From Mesostigma viride (taxonomy: Eukaryota; Streptophyta; Mesostigmatophyceae; Mesostigmatales; Mesostigmataceae), in assembly GCA_009746045.1 (NCBI GenBank), contig RPFO01000497.1, positions 523,001 through 583,000 of the forward strand: DNA of 60,000 nucleotides, in the 5' to 3' direction. Under the pieces are notes generated by a model, which did no database searches, was not told the origin of the DNA, and worked only from the letters and a program-made list of their open reading frames with translations. This document shows, piece by piece, positions 8,447 to 17,799 of the stretch; the first letter of the stretch is position 1; each line of letters opens with the position of its first letter. Both the position numbers and the translations under genes were made by a program.

Positions 8447-10420
8447 CGCGAGGAGGCCAGCGGCAGGGTGAAGGGAGAAGGGTGAACTGCATTGCAGCTT
8501 GCCGCAAAGTCTGCGACTGTATACTCGACTGCGCGCCAGTCTGCCTCGGCGTCGGCGTCAGCGAAGCCTGCAGCATTAACAAAAACCACAGACCCAGGCG
8601 AGCTCTCGGCCCCTAGGGCCCGCGCACCAGTGTTGTCAACAGTGGTTGGTAGAGCATACCTGGACAGGACGTCCGCGTTGGAGTGATCCACACCTGGCCG
8701 ATGGACGATTGTCAGGTGGTACTCCTGAATGATCATTGCCCACCGGGCCAGCTTACCCGTGAGTTTGTCGCTGGTCATCAACCACAATAAGGGCTGGTGA
8801 TCAGTGACAAGTGTGAACACCCGCCCAAAGAGATATGGCCTGAAGTGCTTGATGGCCCACACAACGGCTAACGCTTCCCCCTCGTAGGAAGAGTACCGAC
8901 TCTCGGCAGAGTTGTTACTCCGACTAGCGTACGCGATAACATGCTCGCGCCCCGCATCGTCCTTTTGTGCTAGCACAGCCCCTAGGCCTACCTTGGACCA
9001 ATCGGTGTAAAGAATGAAGGGCAGAGCATAGTCGGGGGCGCGTAGGATAGGAGCGGCAGTCAGTTCCTGTTTGATGGTATCGATGGCTCGCTGCTGAGCC
9101 GGACCCCACGCCCAGACATTGCCCTTCTTCAACAACTCAGTCAGGGGTTTGACTTTGGTGCTGAAATTCTGAATATATCCTCGATAATAGCCAGCTAGCC
9201 CGAGATACGCGCGCACCCCCGAGATGTCGATGGGCACTGCGGCGTTGCTGATGGCTTCCACTTTGGCTGCCTCAGGGGTCCGGCCACCTGGTACAATCTG
9301 ATGGCCAAGAAACCCTATGGTCTGTTGGGCGAACTTGCACTTTTCAGGGTGCAGCCGCAGGTTGGCCTTATCTAGGGCGATCCGAACCTGATCGAGGTGA
9401 GCTAAGTGCTGGTCAAACGTCTCGCTAAAGACAATGACATCGTCTATGTAGCAGGCTGCAAATGGCAACCCTGCCAGCACCTGGTCCATGGCACGTTGGA
9501 ACACCGCACTAGCGTTGCGATGTCCGAATGGCATGCGAACCCACTCGTACAGACGGGTCCCACCCCAAAAGGCCAGCTTGCGCTGATCTGCCTCTACGAC
9601 CTTGATCTGATGGAAGCCGCTACGCAAATCTAGCGACGACACATACTTGACCTGGGGAGATATTTTATCCAAAACATCATCGACCCGAGGCATGGGGTAC
9701 CTATCAACAGGAGTGTGCGCGTTCAGCTGACGCAGGTCAGTGGCCATGCGCATACCTGTCCACTCGCCTGTGATGGTATCCTTCTTGGGTGCGACCACCG
9801 TGGCAGCTGCATAACTGGAGGATGAAGCGCGGATGATCCCAGCTGCCTCTAGCTCTCGACAGTTAGCATCTACGAATTCCAGCTCAGCCAAGCTCAGCCT
9901 ATGCTGCCGCCTGAATAAGGGCTGATCCGTATCTAGTGGGACCCCCATGCAGCCCCCGTTGTAGCACCCTAGTTCTTCACTGCTGAAAGCGAATACTGAG
10001 CGTGCAGAATGCAACCAGTGCTCCATAGCCTTGCGTTGCGTGGCGGTGAGGTGCTCACCTATGGCCCATATGTGAGAGGCAGCAGGATCTGCGACTGCGG
10101 CACTCCTACTGTCGAGACAAGGCCCCCGGACAGCGGCATCGTGGAAAAGGGAAAATGCGGCTACACCGGGTGTGACGCTCACCTGCTGAATGGCACGGAC
10201 TGCGCGACCGACCGATTGCTGCAGGGTGGGCGCTCCAGCGAACACCGTGCTGGACAACAAGGACGTCATGAGGATAACGCTCCATAGTTGAAGCAGCCGC
10301 GATCTCCATGGCGACCCAGTGCCGCCGGACGCTGTTGGCCGGACACCAGCCGCGTGGGCACTGACAGGCGGTGGCGGTGTGGGGATATCTCCCCCACCCT
10401 GGCGCACTTGCATTGCGGCC
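8389..10420 (-). CDS. Reverse transcriptase and RNase H region of pol
   Basis: The typical gypsy RT lead-in (HLTATQRKAMEHWL...FAFSSEELG) is followed by RLSLAELEFVDANC, KVVEADQRKLAFW and MPFGHRNASAVFQRAM. The catalytic YIDD is encoded at 9439-9450. RNase H follows with FILYTDWSKVGLGAVLAQ, SSYEGEALAVVWAIKHFRPY and VTDHQPLLWL. The enzyme copies element RNA into DNA. The frame is continuous upstream with motifs IX-X of the methyltransferase, so the two are fused. Between them is a hydrophobic stretch (LWSVILMTSLLSSTVFAG), unusual for pol. The end runs into the integrase by a frame change near 8450. Confidence 0.92.
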
Positions 10421-11391
10421 CGCAGAACATACCCAACCTGGAAGGCTGACATGGCTTGCCCAACGAGAGACCACCTAGTGGCCTCTAAAACCCCCTCAGC
10501 GGCGGACGCCCCCACATGGAACCCCATGCTCACCTCCCGAAACTCAGCGGGCGGCTGCACCAACAAACCCGTACCGGTGTCCCATACCAAACCCTTGCCC
10601 CGGTCCCTGTAGGCCGATGACCCCTGGTAACTAACCAAGGTGGGAAGAGCGCACATAGGCTTACCTACGTGATTGACGGGTGCGTAAGGGTGCCGATCGG
10701 CGACGTCTACCGCTGCGTGACCAAATGTGGTGGCAGCGCCACCTCCGCGGGCATGCCGTCGTGCTGTCGTGTGATCGCATCTACCACTGCCTGGATGGTG
10801 GTGGTGAGTGCAAGGTTGGTCCAGAATGCGCGGTACCTGTGGGTGAGCCCGCCCAATCCTGCATTGTCGCACGTGACTGGGCCCCTAAGATGTCCACGAT
10901 CTGGGCCCAGTCCTTCCTCACTACCTCGTGAGGGCTGTCGTCGGCCACCACGTTCTCAAAAAGATACGCTAGTGGCTGGTCCTGCAGCTGCTGCAAGAGT
11001 CCAACGACTCGAAGCAGATCCCAAAACAACCCGCTCCTAGGATCCGCAAGCCCGCGTCCTACGCCGGCCTGACTCAACCCTTGACATTCCCAGCCCGCGA
11101 GGACGAGGTCTATCCTCTTGTGCCGCCTCAAAAGGCCTCGCACATGAACCTCCCCAATGGCACGGATATCCTGAGGGCACTCCCCAAACGGATCTGTCCA
11201 CGCAGACGGAGGAACTGAGATGGATACAGGGCAGACAGCTGGGCACAGTGATGCCTATACACTGCCCGAGCGGTAGGAGACGGCTCTACGGCGATCAACG
11301 TGTGGCACGTACCGCCTGCAGCGAGAAAGCCAGCCAGCCCCCCTCCCATCCCAGCAAACAATTCTAGCAATACAACCCCTCGGACAAGACC
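10420..11391 (-). CDS. Cytosine-5 DNA methyltransferase domain inside pol
   Basis: Motifs appear in family order. Motif I is LLELFAGMGGG (11338-11373). A motif II-like VEPSPTARAVY follows. Motif IV is AGWECQGLSQAG with the catalytic Cys codon at 11084-11086; the usual Pro before Cys is Glu. Motif VI is FENVV (~10946-10960) and motif VIII is HRYRAFWTN (10815-10841). Motif IX-like PPAEFREVSMGF lies at ~10518-10553 and motif X-like RWSLVGQAMSAFQ at ~10435-10478. The enzyme class transfers methyl from S-adenosylmethionine to cytosine C5. The motifs sit in three frames (I in one, IV-VI in the next, VIII in the third, IX-X back in the first). The last part is fused in frame to RT. DNMTs captured by retrotransposons are published for Klebsormidium and Symbiodinium. 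Confidence 0.8.
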
Positions 11392-12750
11392 CGCGACTCT
11401 GCCACAACATCGGCACAGAAGTTACCTTCCGTTGTCGCGACAGCCACTTGGGACTGCGATTGCCGCGGGAGATGAGAGAGTTGTTGCTGCCGCACCGCGT
11501 TGGTGACGTGTTGACGCAAAAGGGCCTGCCGCGCTTGCGGCTGCTGTCGCGCCGCCCACGTGCTGTGCAATGAGGCCCGTCCCACCAGCGCTGTTGGGAT
11601 GCACGGTCGATGCTTATCACGCACAGCCCCCCCAGCTGCCGTGACCTCCCCCATCCGGACCTCCACCACCGCGTCGTGCGAGCCAGCCTCGACCCGGTTG
11701 ACCGTCGAGACACGCACTGCCCCAGTGTCCGAGCTGTAGCAGCTCACCGGGATGCTTGCTTGGCGCATGGCGTCACCGTCTCTGTCAACGATGTACACCG
11801 CGCGGCCTTCCCACATGCGTACCTCGAGCCGCATGGGAAACATGACCTCCATGCCGACCAGCACGTCATACGATGACTGCTCGGTCACAAGGGCATTCAC
11901 AGGGATGCAGGCCATGTCGGATGGCCTGAGCGGGTTGAGGATGACCATTACCTGGACCGCAGTCATGGCAAAGGGTTTAGCGGCAGGGCCCTGCCAGCCC
12001 GCCACGGACACATGACTGTCCCGCAGCCCGCCATTCTCCCTGGTTAGGTTGAGCAACTGGGCCAGCTGAGCACTGATAACGAGTGGCTGGGCCCCGCTGT
12101 CCAGTTTCACGACCAATTCATGGTCAGTACTGTAGACCACGTTGCTCAGGGGCTCCCCGTGCCCCTGCGCCTGAAACGCCATTGCTGGCTCGCCATCCGG
12201 ATATGAGGTGACAGTGGGTGCCCTAGGCACTACGCACGCCCGCTGCGCGTTGTCCAAGACACCATGAGCGACATGACCCACGATTACCGAAGCCGATGCA
12301 GGGCGATGCCCGACAAATGTGGCTGTCTCAGCGTTGTGCAACCTACGGGCGTCCATTGTGTCAGCGTACCGCTGTACCTCTGACGCATGCGACCCGAGCA
12401 CCTCCACGGCCCGCTGACCGAACCACTCGACCACTTGCCGGGGAGTGTATGCAGGCGTGTCCACGACCGATGGCATAGGGTATAATGGCAACAACCTGCG
12501 CCGCTGCTCTGCCCCAGCAGGATTGTCGTGTTCCAGGGTGGAGCCGGTCCGAGCGGGAGCCATGCGAAAGGACTGAGGCAACTGCCCCACAGTCTCACTT
12601 GGCTGCCCCACCTGAAACGACGGTGGTGCACGTGCTTGCTTCCCGCGCGCGCCAACTGCGTGGATGTCCAACGCCATCACGTCGGCTGGCCGCCAGAAGT
12701 CCTCGTCCCTGTATTGAACCTGCGATCCCCCATCCTCCCTTTCACGCCCC
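11364..12750 (-). CDS. Aspartic protease region
   Basis: HELVVKLDSGAQPLVIS carries the retropepsin catalytic DSG (12093-12101). About 80 residues later YDVLVGMEVM fits the second conserved retropepsin segment. The protease would cut the gag-pol polyprotein during particle maturation. The long N-terminal part has no clear domain, and the C-terminal part is Gln/Arg-rich. The frame ends at TAG (11364-11366), just inside the start of the methyltransferase, so a -1 shift is needed to read on. Confidence 0.7.
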
Positions 12751-12985
12751 CCGCCTCGCCCGTCGGCTGAATGATGACCACCCCCGCGTCCACCTTCTTG
12801 TCCTCCACGTCCGCAAAGTGCACCCCCGGCGCTGGGCACTGCCCCGCCAGATGGGTGCGGACCGTTGCCGGGTGTGACTTCTTACACGCCTTGGGACAAT
12901 CACGTTTGATGTGCCCATCCTGACCGCACAGGAAGCAGCCCGATTTGCGCGCATCCGTCCTACCCGTCTGTGAGGACGTGCCCCC
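12750..12985 (-). CDS. Nucleocapsid CCHC zinc knuckle
   Basis: In the frame between gag and protease the sequence reads CFLCGQDGHIKRDCP (12893-12937), a C-x2-C-x4-H-x4-C zinc knuckle that binds element RNA. It is reached from gag by a change of frame at a run of seven G (12981-12987 on the complement) and leaves to the protease frame at a run of six G (12747-12752). Confidence 0.8.
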
Positions 12986-14655
12986 CCAGCTCGCGTCGGC
13001 GGAGCGGCAGCGTCCTTGTTGCCGCCAGCGGCGTTACCCTGGGTTGCATCATGCGATGAGGCGTTGCGAGACCCCCCTTGGTTCCTGCTAGCACCGTGGC
13101 CGCCTTGCGGGCGCGCTTGTCTTGTGGCAGACGACTCACCCGACTTGGCCTTGGTCAGCGCGTCGACCTTGGCCTGCAGCTCGGCCACCACCGTGCTTAC
13201 CGAGATCCGGCCTTGCGCGTGTCGTCGCATCATGGCCCTGACCTCAATGCACAGTGACCGCAATCGCCACGGCTGGCCGTTGGGCGGCGTGGGCAGCTCC
13301 ATCTCCTTGGAGCCTAGCGCTTGCAGCCATTTCTGACACGCCAGCTTTTCGGACCAGTCCTCCACTTCGCCGGCGAACTCCATGAGGCGCTCGTAAGATT
13401 GCTCCGGGGTTTCACCCTCGGCTATCTTGAAACTGCGCCACTCACGCTCTGCCTTGATGGTCTCCACCGGGTATTCCTGGCGAAGGAGGCCCCACAGTTC
13501 CTCGGCAGGGTCGACACCATACATGATGTTGTCATAGTCGGGCTGGCCACGCCCGTCGAAGCCGAACCACACGTCCGTGTGACGCGTGTACAGCGAGACC
13601 TCTCTCCACTGCTCCACCAGCCTAGCCACTCGCCTCAGCGTAAGGCCGTGAAAGAAGAAATGCATGTTGTTCATCACAAACTCATGCATTACAGCGCCTT
13701 GCGTAGTCATGTATTGCAGATCAATCCATGACTTGTACGCGTTGTAGGCCTGCGCCAGCGTGGCCAGATTGCCGGTTGTGGAGAACTTCTCGCGCATGTC
13801 CACCCGTGGTAGGGTGGGCATCTTCGCGCCTTCAGGTATGAGGCGCACCCTTTGCGGGTACTGCACCCCATCGGCATCCTCCGGCGGTCGCTGAGCTGCG
13901 CGTCCCTGCGCCAGCGTGCTTGGGCGTGCTGCCTCCCGTACTCGGAAAGCCAGCGGCGTGGTTATGTCCTCCATGGGCGGAATGCGCCCGATTGGCACAC
14001 TTGACCACCGTGCAGTCGACCCGCCGGTCAGCGCCCCACCGCCTCGCCCAAACGGAATTGAGACCCCGCCTGGCAGCATGCGTCCTGGTGCACCCCTGCG
14101 TGGGTCCATCGCGCGCGCCAGCCCTGCCCCGTTCTCCTCGTGCAATCCGTCTCGCGCTTGATCGAAAGGCAGGCGCCTGGGCGCCAGCGTATACTCGCCC
14201 CGTGGCTGACCATCCGCCTCACCAAGCAAGTCGTGTTGGGTTAGCGACCCAGCCAAAACCCCCGGTTCCATCGGAGCCCTTCCCGCCGCATTACCTGAGG
14301 TTGGCGGCTGGTCCCGCTCCCTCGGCTCCGCGGCAACACCACTTGGGCCCGGCATCGATGCCTGCCCGTCCCATGGTGTGGACTGCAGATGACGACCCTC
14401 TACGGCCACCAATCTGTCGGTCACTTCCCGCATCTGCAGCGCCAGTTGCTGCTGCAACTGTTGCGACTGTTGCTGCATCTGCGCTTGCATCTGCGCGAAC
14501 AGCGCCACCATACTCAGCGGCGCTTCTTGGTCGCGACTCTCACCCACTGCGGGTACGGCGGGAGGAATCCCGCCATTCGACCCCGGAGCGGACGTGTTGG
14601 CATCTGCTCTATTTGCATCCGCCATGGCTCGAGTCTGCGCTCGCGTCAGTGGCAT
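12985..14655 (-). CDS. Gag capsid-type polyprotein
   Basis: The first ATG (14655) gives MPLTRAQTRAMADAN; the open frame extends nine codons further without an ATG. An N-terminal Gln-rich coiled coil (MQAQMQQQSQQLQQQLALQM) is followed by Pro/Gly-rich linkers. A Retrotrans_gag-like helical domain comes next, with HEFVMNNMHFFFHG, EREWRSFKIAEGETPEQSYE and CQKWLQALG. The tail RNQGGSRNASSHDATQG is basic and polar. Gag forms the particle. Its frame carries on past the zinc knuckle only as an Arg-rich shadow, so the true product shifts frame near 12985. Confidence 0.8.
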
Positions 14656-14875
14656 GCACCAGCTGACCGATGGGCAAAACAAGAACCAACAAGCCTAGGT
14701 TAGCCTGCCAGAAAAAGACAAGAGCCAGCAAATTCTGGCTAGTTCTATTTTCTTAAAATCTGTCTCAAGACACTTCCTTTACAAACTGTCAGCCAGGCCG
14801 TTCCCTGTACTGCTGATGGTTGATAAACACTAAAGCCAACGTCTTGGCTTCGAACAGGAGGAAGCAGACTACCGG
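14656..14875 (-). other. Untranslated leader of the retroelement
   Basis: This lies between the primer site and the gag ATG. The only structure I can point to is an AGACTA-CCCGG-TAGTCT hairpin next to the primer site (about 14867-14883). Confidence 0.5.
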
Positions 14876-14890
14876 GTAGTCTCTTCGAGT
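14876..14890 (-). promoter_or_regulatory. Putative primer binding site for self-priming
   Basis: In element sense ACTCGAAGAGACTAC begins four bases after the end of repeat A1. It is the exact complement of GTAGTCTCTTCGAGT in the same strand of A1 (15202-15188). I see no match to a tRNA 3' end (no TGG start). Tf1/sushi-type elements prime from the 5' end of their own transcript in this way. Confidence 0.55.
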
Positions 14891-14894
14891 AACG

Positions 14895-16064
14895 AAAGGA
14901 GAGTTCTCAGCCGAGGACAAGGAATTGTCCCTCGTGCCTGATGACCACCTTAATGCTTTTTCCTCCCCTGATATAGAACAATGTTTTCACAACACACACT
15001 TTGCACAGTCTGATGATGAAGCCGCACATGCGGAATTTATTGAGAAAGTTAATACAATTACAACACGTTGATAGTCTCAATATCGATGCACTCCATGCTC
15101 ACGAGCCCGCAGTTAGGCAGCGCTCCATGACATGCTACCGGCCTTGCTCCCAAGGAAAGGGAGAAACACGAAGGCCACTAACGAGAGACTCGAAGAGACT
15201 ACACGCTACGTGAGAGTCCTCTTCGACTATGAATCAAACCATTCGTCATGCCACACGCATGACACACGCCACACTTGTCAGTCCAGCCAGGAATGCCAAA
15301 ACTATCTTGCTGCCTGAACCATGCAAACAGAAACCGCATTCCAGTTGCCGTCCTGGCTTACTACCACACATGCCAACAAAAACAGGAAGGCATCCCGACA
15401 AATCTAAATTGCTACCCTGTTGCCGATCTCATCTCCTAGAGGCTCCGGCATTTCTGTCCCTGGGAATGTCCGGCATTTAGTCACGACCACCAAGGTCGAA
15501 GCATAATATCCTTCAAACAATCTGCACGCTCACACCTTGCGTGTGAGTGGCCCAGCAAACATTGCTTCTAATCTTTCCTTTATAGAAGAAATCCCTTTGT
15601 AGGGCTGCCAGCGATTTCGCATTCATTCCAGCGATCTGGCTCCGCACCGCAAATTGTCCTTTTCCATTTTCTGTCCATTCCTCATAACGTTGACCCGCTA
15701 TTCTACACCACAAAGACACCTGGCCTGTCAATAGCCTCGGCGCTGTTGAAGTCCAGCAGTCCAGCTCCAGCTCCAGCTCCAGCTCCAGCTCCAGCTCCAG
15801 CTGTCCACTATAACTCGCGTATGATCCTCTCGACGCTGCGCACTTGTGCTGCCGTCCGCTCAAGTGCGTCAGTGCTGCGCGCCCAGCCGTGCCTGGCCCG
15901 GCGCGCGCGCACGTGCACTTTCGTCCGCTCTTATGCTGCAAGTGCTAGTGTCCCCCCCCCGGTCACTAGCCTTTGTCGAAAATGCGCAGAAAACAAATTC
16001 CTTGCGCACGTCACCGGTATTGTGCATAGTGGGTGCCCGGATGACATAGCTCGCGTCCGTGACA
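14895..16064 (-). repeat. Direct repeat A1 (1170 bp), 5' end of the retroelement
   Basis: It differs from 3826-4995 at one base that I found. It begins TGTCACGG in element sense at the CACC duplication. Unlike A2 it is not followed by B but by CGTT and the putative primer site. Confidence 0.95.
15188..15202 (-). promoter_or_regulatory. Self-priming partner; candidate transcript 5' end
   Basis: GTAGTCTCTTCGAGT in element sense pairs over 15 nt with the site at 14890-14876. If the element self-primes as Tf1 does, transcription should start at or next to 15202, making the R-U5 part about 308 bp. Confidence 0.45.
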
Positions 16065-16068
16065 CACC
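16065..16068 (+). repeat. Target-site duplication CACC, right copy
   Basis: Directly follows the GACA end of the retroelement and matches 3681-3684. Confidence 0.75.
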
Positions 16069-16482
16069 GACAACAGCATTAGCTTGAGACCCAACTTGAT
16101 CAAGACGCTAGCCCACATGTTCAAATCTGGACGTTATTCACTAGACTCCAGGTTTTTGGCTGGTAAGGGCCTTGACTATCCACGAGTGCAGGCCGCCTTT
16201 GAAATCATGGTAGAACCTAGGATTGGCGAACATTCCTTGACAACCGCGGGTCGCGGCTTGGAGCGTGCCCTTTTCAATCCGCGAGATCTAGAGGGGTACT
16301 TTGAATCAGATGAACTAGACGCTGTATTTCCCGACGCACGTGCCGCCCAGCGCGAGGAGCGCGCCTCTGACGCAGCTCCCCAAGGCGCGGGCTATTTTGA
16401 CATAGATGCCATCATTGAAGAGATACGCAAGCCTGTGCGTGAGGAGGCAGAATTGACATATGAGGAGCTCCTCACAAACTGA
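16066..16482 (+). pseudogene. C-terminal exon of the Rep-like gene, severed by the retroelement
   Basis: The frame is open from the target duplication (TDNSISLRPNLIKTLAHMFK) to TGA at 16480-16482, with FFE-like acidic segments (GYFDIDAIIEEIRKPVREEA) near its end. I recognise no named domain. It is in phase with 3664-3684 across the insertion point. In another frame the region just downstream reads LSDEDSDAEIVGIL and stops at 16567, an acidic tail that may be the true C-terminus if there is a frame change or short intron near 16470. As it stands the gene is cut by 12.4 kb of antisense transposon. Confidence 0.45.
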
Positions 16483-16567
16483 AGTGCTCCGTGAACATGC
16501 ACAACAAGGTGGACTTGACATCATGTTATCAGATGAGGACTCGGATGCCGAGATAGTCGGCATTTTA

Positions 16568-17097
16568 TGAGTGAAAAATCATGTCATAGTCACATGCTTG
16601 ATGTTGCATTGCACATTTTGGTTATTTGTGACATTTAATGAAAATTTGAAAATTTGAAGTTTTCAACTTGGTCTCGAGACAATCAGTACAAAAAAAAGTG
16701 CTATCAGTTTGTCCGTCAAACCGTTTCAAAATTCCGACCATACAGGGAGCTACTGTAGCAGAAATCCAAGTGTTTTGTTGTAAAAAACCCATATCGGCCC
16801 GGCACCCTACCTACCTACCCGTTAAGTTAACGGTTTTTGAGGCTCTGTAACATGAAATGGGTGTTATTTTCGGGGAAATGGGTATATTTTTTATTAGCCA
16901 ATTATGGACCAAAGAGGTGAGAGGGGAAATGAGTATCAGCGAATCCTAAATGAGATGGTCACAACACGGGTGTGAAGGTGACAGGTGAAGGGCTAATAGG
17001 GCGCGTTATGTGTGAAATGGGTGTTATTTTTATTGGGCGTCACGTCTTTTGCAAGGCCGTCTATGCGCTCAGCAAGCAAGTTGAGTCGAGTTGAGTT
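16568..17097. other. Intergenic, A/T-rich, no gene seen
   Basis: It contains two copies of a GAAATGGGTGTTATTTT-type motif (about 16854 and 17013) and a GTTAAGTTAACGG near 16821. It may include the 3' end of the HUH element. Nothing coding is evident. Confidence 0.4.
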
Positions 17098-17182
17098 GAG
17101 TTTATTCCGTCACTAACAACTCAACTAGCAATGGGTAAAATATACCCATTGCTAGTTTAGTTGTTAGTGACGGAATAAACTC
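17098..17182. repeat. Long hairpin: 40-bp arms, 5-base loop
   Basis: The left arm 17098-17137 and right arm 17143-17182 are reverse complements at 39 of 40 positions (one C/A mismatch), with AAATA between them. It lies 18 bp before the tandem array. It could be a foldback element or a small-RNA precursor; the sequence alone does not decide. Confidence 0.9.
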
Positions 17183-17199
17183 AGCAGCAGCAGCAGCAA
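17182..17199. repeat. Short (CAG)n tract at the array edge
   Basis: About six CAG units separate the hairpin from the first satellite unit. Confidence 0.9.
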
Positions 17200-17531
17200 G
17201 TAGAGCTTTACTCACTGGACCCGAGTGCGGAAAGCAATTTGTCGCCACGCGGGCTGCTTTTCGCCCACGAGGGCCGGCGGCCCGAGTGGTGCGAAAAGCA
17301 GACCGAGTGGCGACAAATTGCTTTCCGCACGAGGGTCCAGTGAGTAAAGCGGCTTGTCCACTTTTTTAGCCCACGGACCGGAATCAAAGGATATTTGACA
17401 GATTTCGGTGATCTAAGAGATAGAATCTTCTCTGTAAGTCTTAGAATTCGCACTAACACAAGAGAATATCAGTCGCCACTCAAAGAATCGGATCTACCCT
17501 GGATCTACTCGGGTTTGGAGCTCCGAAACAT

Positions 17532-17799
17532 CACCACTCGGGCCGCCGGCCCTCGTGGGCGAAAAGCAGCCCGCGTGGCGACAAATTGCTTTCCGCACTC
17601 GGGTCCAGTGAGTAAAGCGGCTTGTCCACTTTTTTAGCCCACGGACCGGAATCAAAGGATATTTGACAGATTTCGGTGATCTAAGAGATAGAATCTTCTC
17701 TGTAAGTCTTAGAATTCGCACTAACACAAGAGAATATCAGTCGCCACTCAAAGAATCGGATCTACCCTGGATCTACTCGGGTTTGGAGCTCCGAAACAT
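17532..17799. repeat. 268-bp extra segment of the long-form satellite unit
   Basis: 17533-17618 is an inverted copy of the left palindrome arm (about 17206-17291), and the remainder repeats 17341-17531 in direct orientation. The equivalents lie in units 2 (19532-19799) and 4 (about 23240-23507). Such inverted-plus-direct copying points to template switching at the palindrome. Confidence 0.85.

Larger units (their letters stand above)
3685..16064 (-). mobile_element. Ty3/gypsy-type retrotransposon with DNA methyltransferase and split direct repeats
   Basis: The 12,380-bp insertion starts TGTC and ends GACA on the + strand and is flanked by CACC. Genes lie on the - strand in the order gag, zinc knuckle, protease, DNA methyltransferase, RT-RNase H, integrase. 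The repeats, in element sense, are A1 (16064-14895), B1 (6914-4998, interrupted), A2 (4995-3826) and B2 (3825-3685). A1 and A2 are 1170 bp and differ at one base that I found (4609 G, 15678 T). B1 and B2 look identical once the inserted DNA transposon is removed. Insertion is therefore recent. The frame moves repeatedly between domains (see findings), so this copy, as assembled, does not encode one uninterrupted polyprotein. Confidence 0.85.

Noticed and set aside
11255-11713. 152-codon - strand frame overlapping protease and methyltransferase
   Set aside because: It is Arg-rich, lacks motifs, and is a shadow of the two real frames.
13920-14666. 248-codon + strand frame opposite gag
   Set aside because: Pro/Ala/Arg-rich shadow of the G/C-rich gag sequence; no motif and wrong strand for the element.
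3685-16064. A plain LTR retrotransposon with 1170-bp LTRs at 3826-4995 and 14895-16064
   Set aside because: Those limits leave no TG start on the left and no matching target duplication, and do not explain the B repeats. Limits 3685-16064 give TG...CA, CACC duplication and a restored gene frame.
3685-16064. A tyrosine-recombinase (DIRS/Ngaro) element, suggested by the repeat layout
   Set aside because: The integrase has HHCC and DDE motifs of the Ty3/gypsy type and there is a target duplication; I see no tyrosine recombinase.
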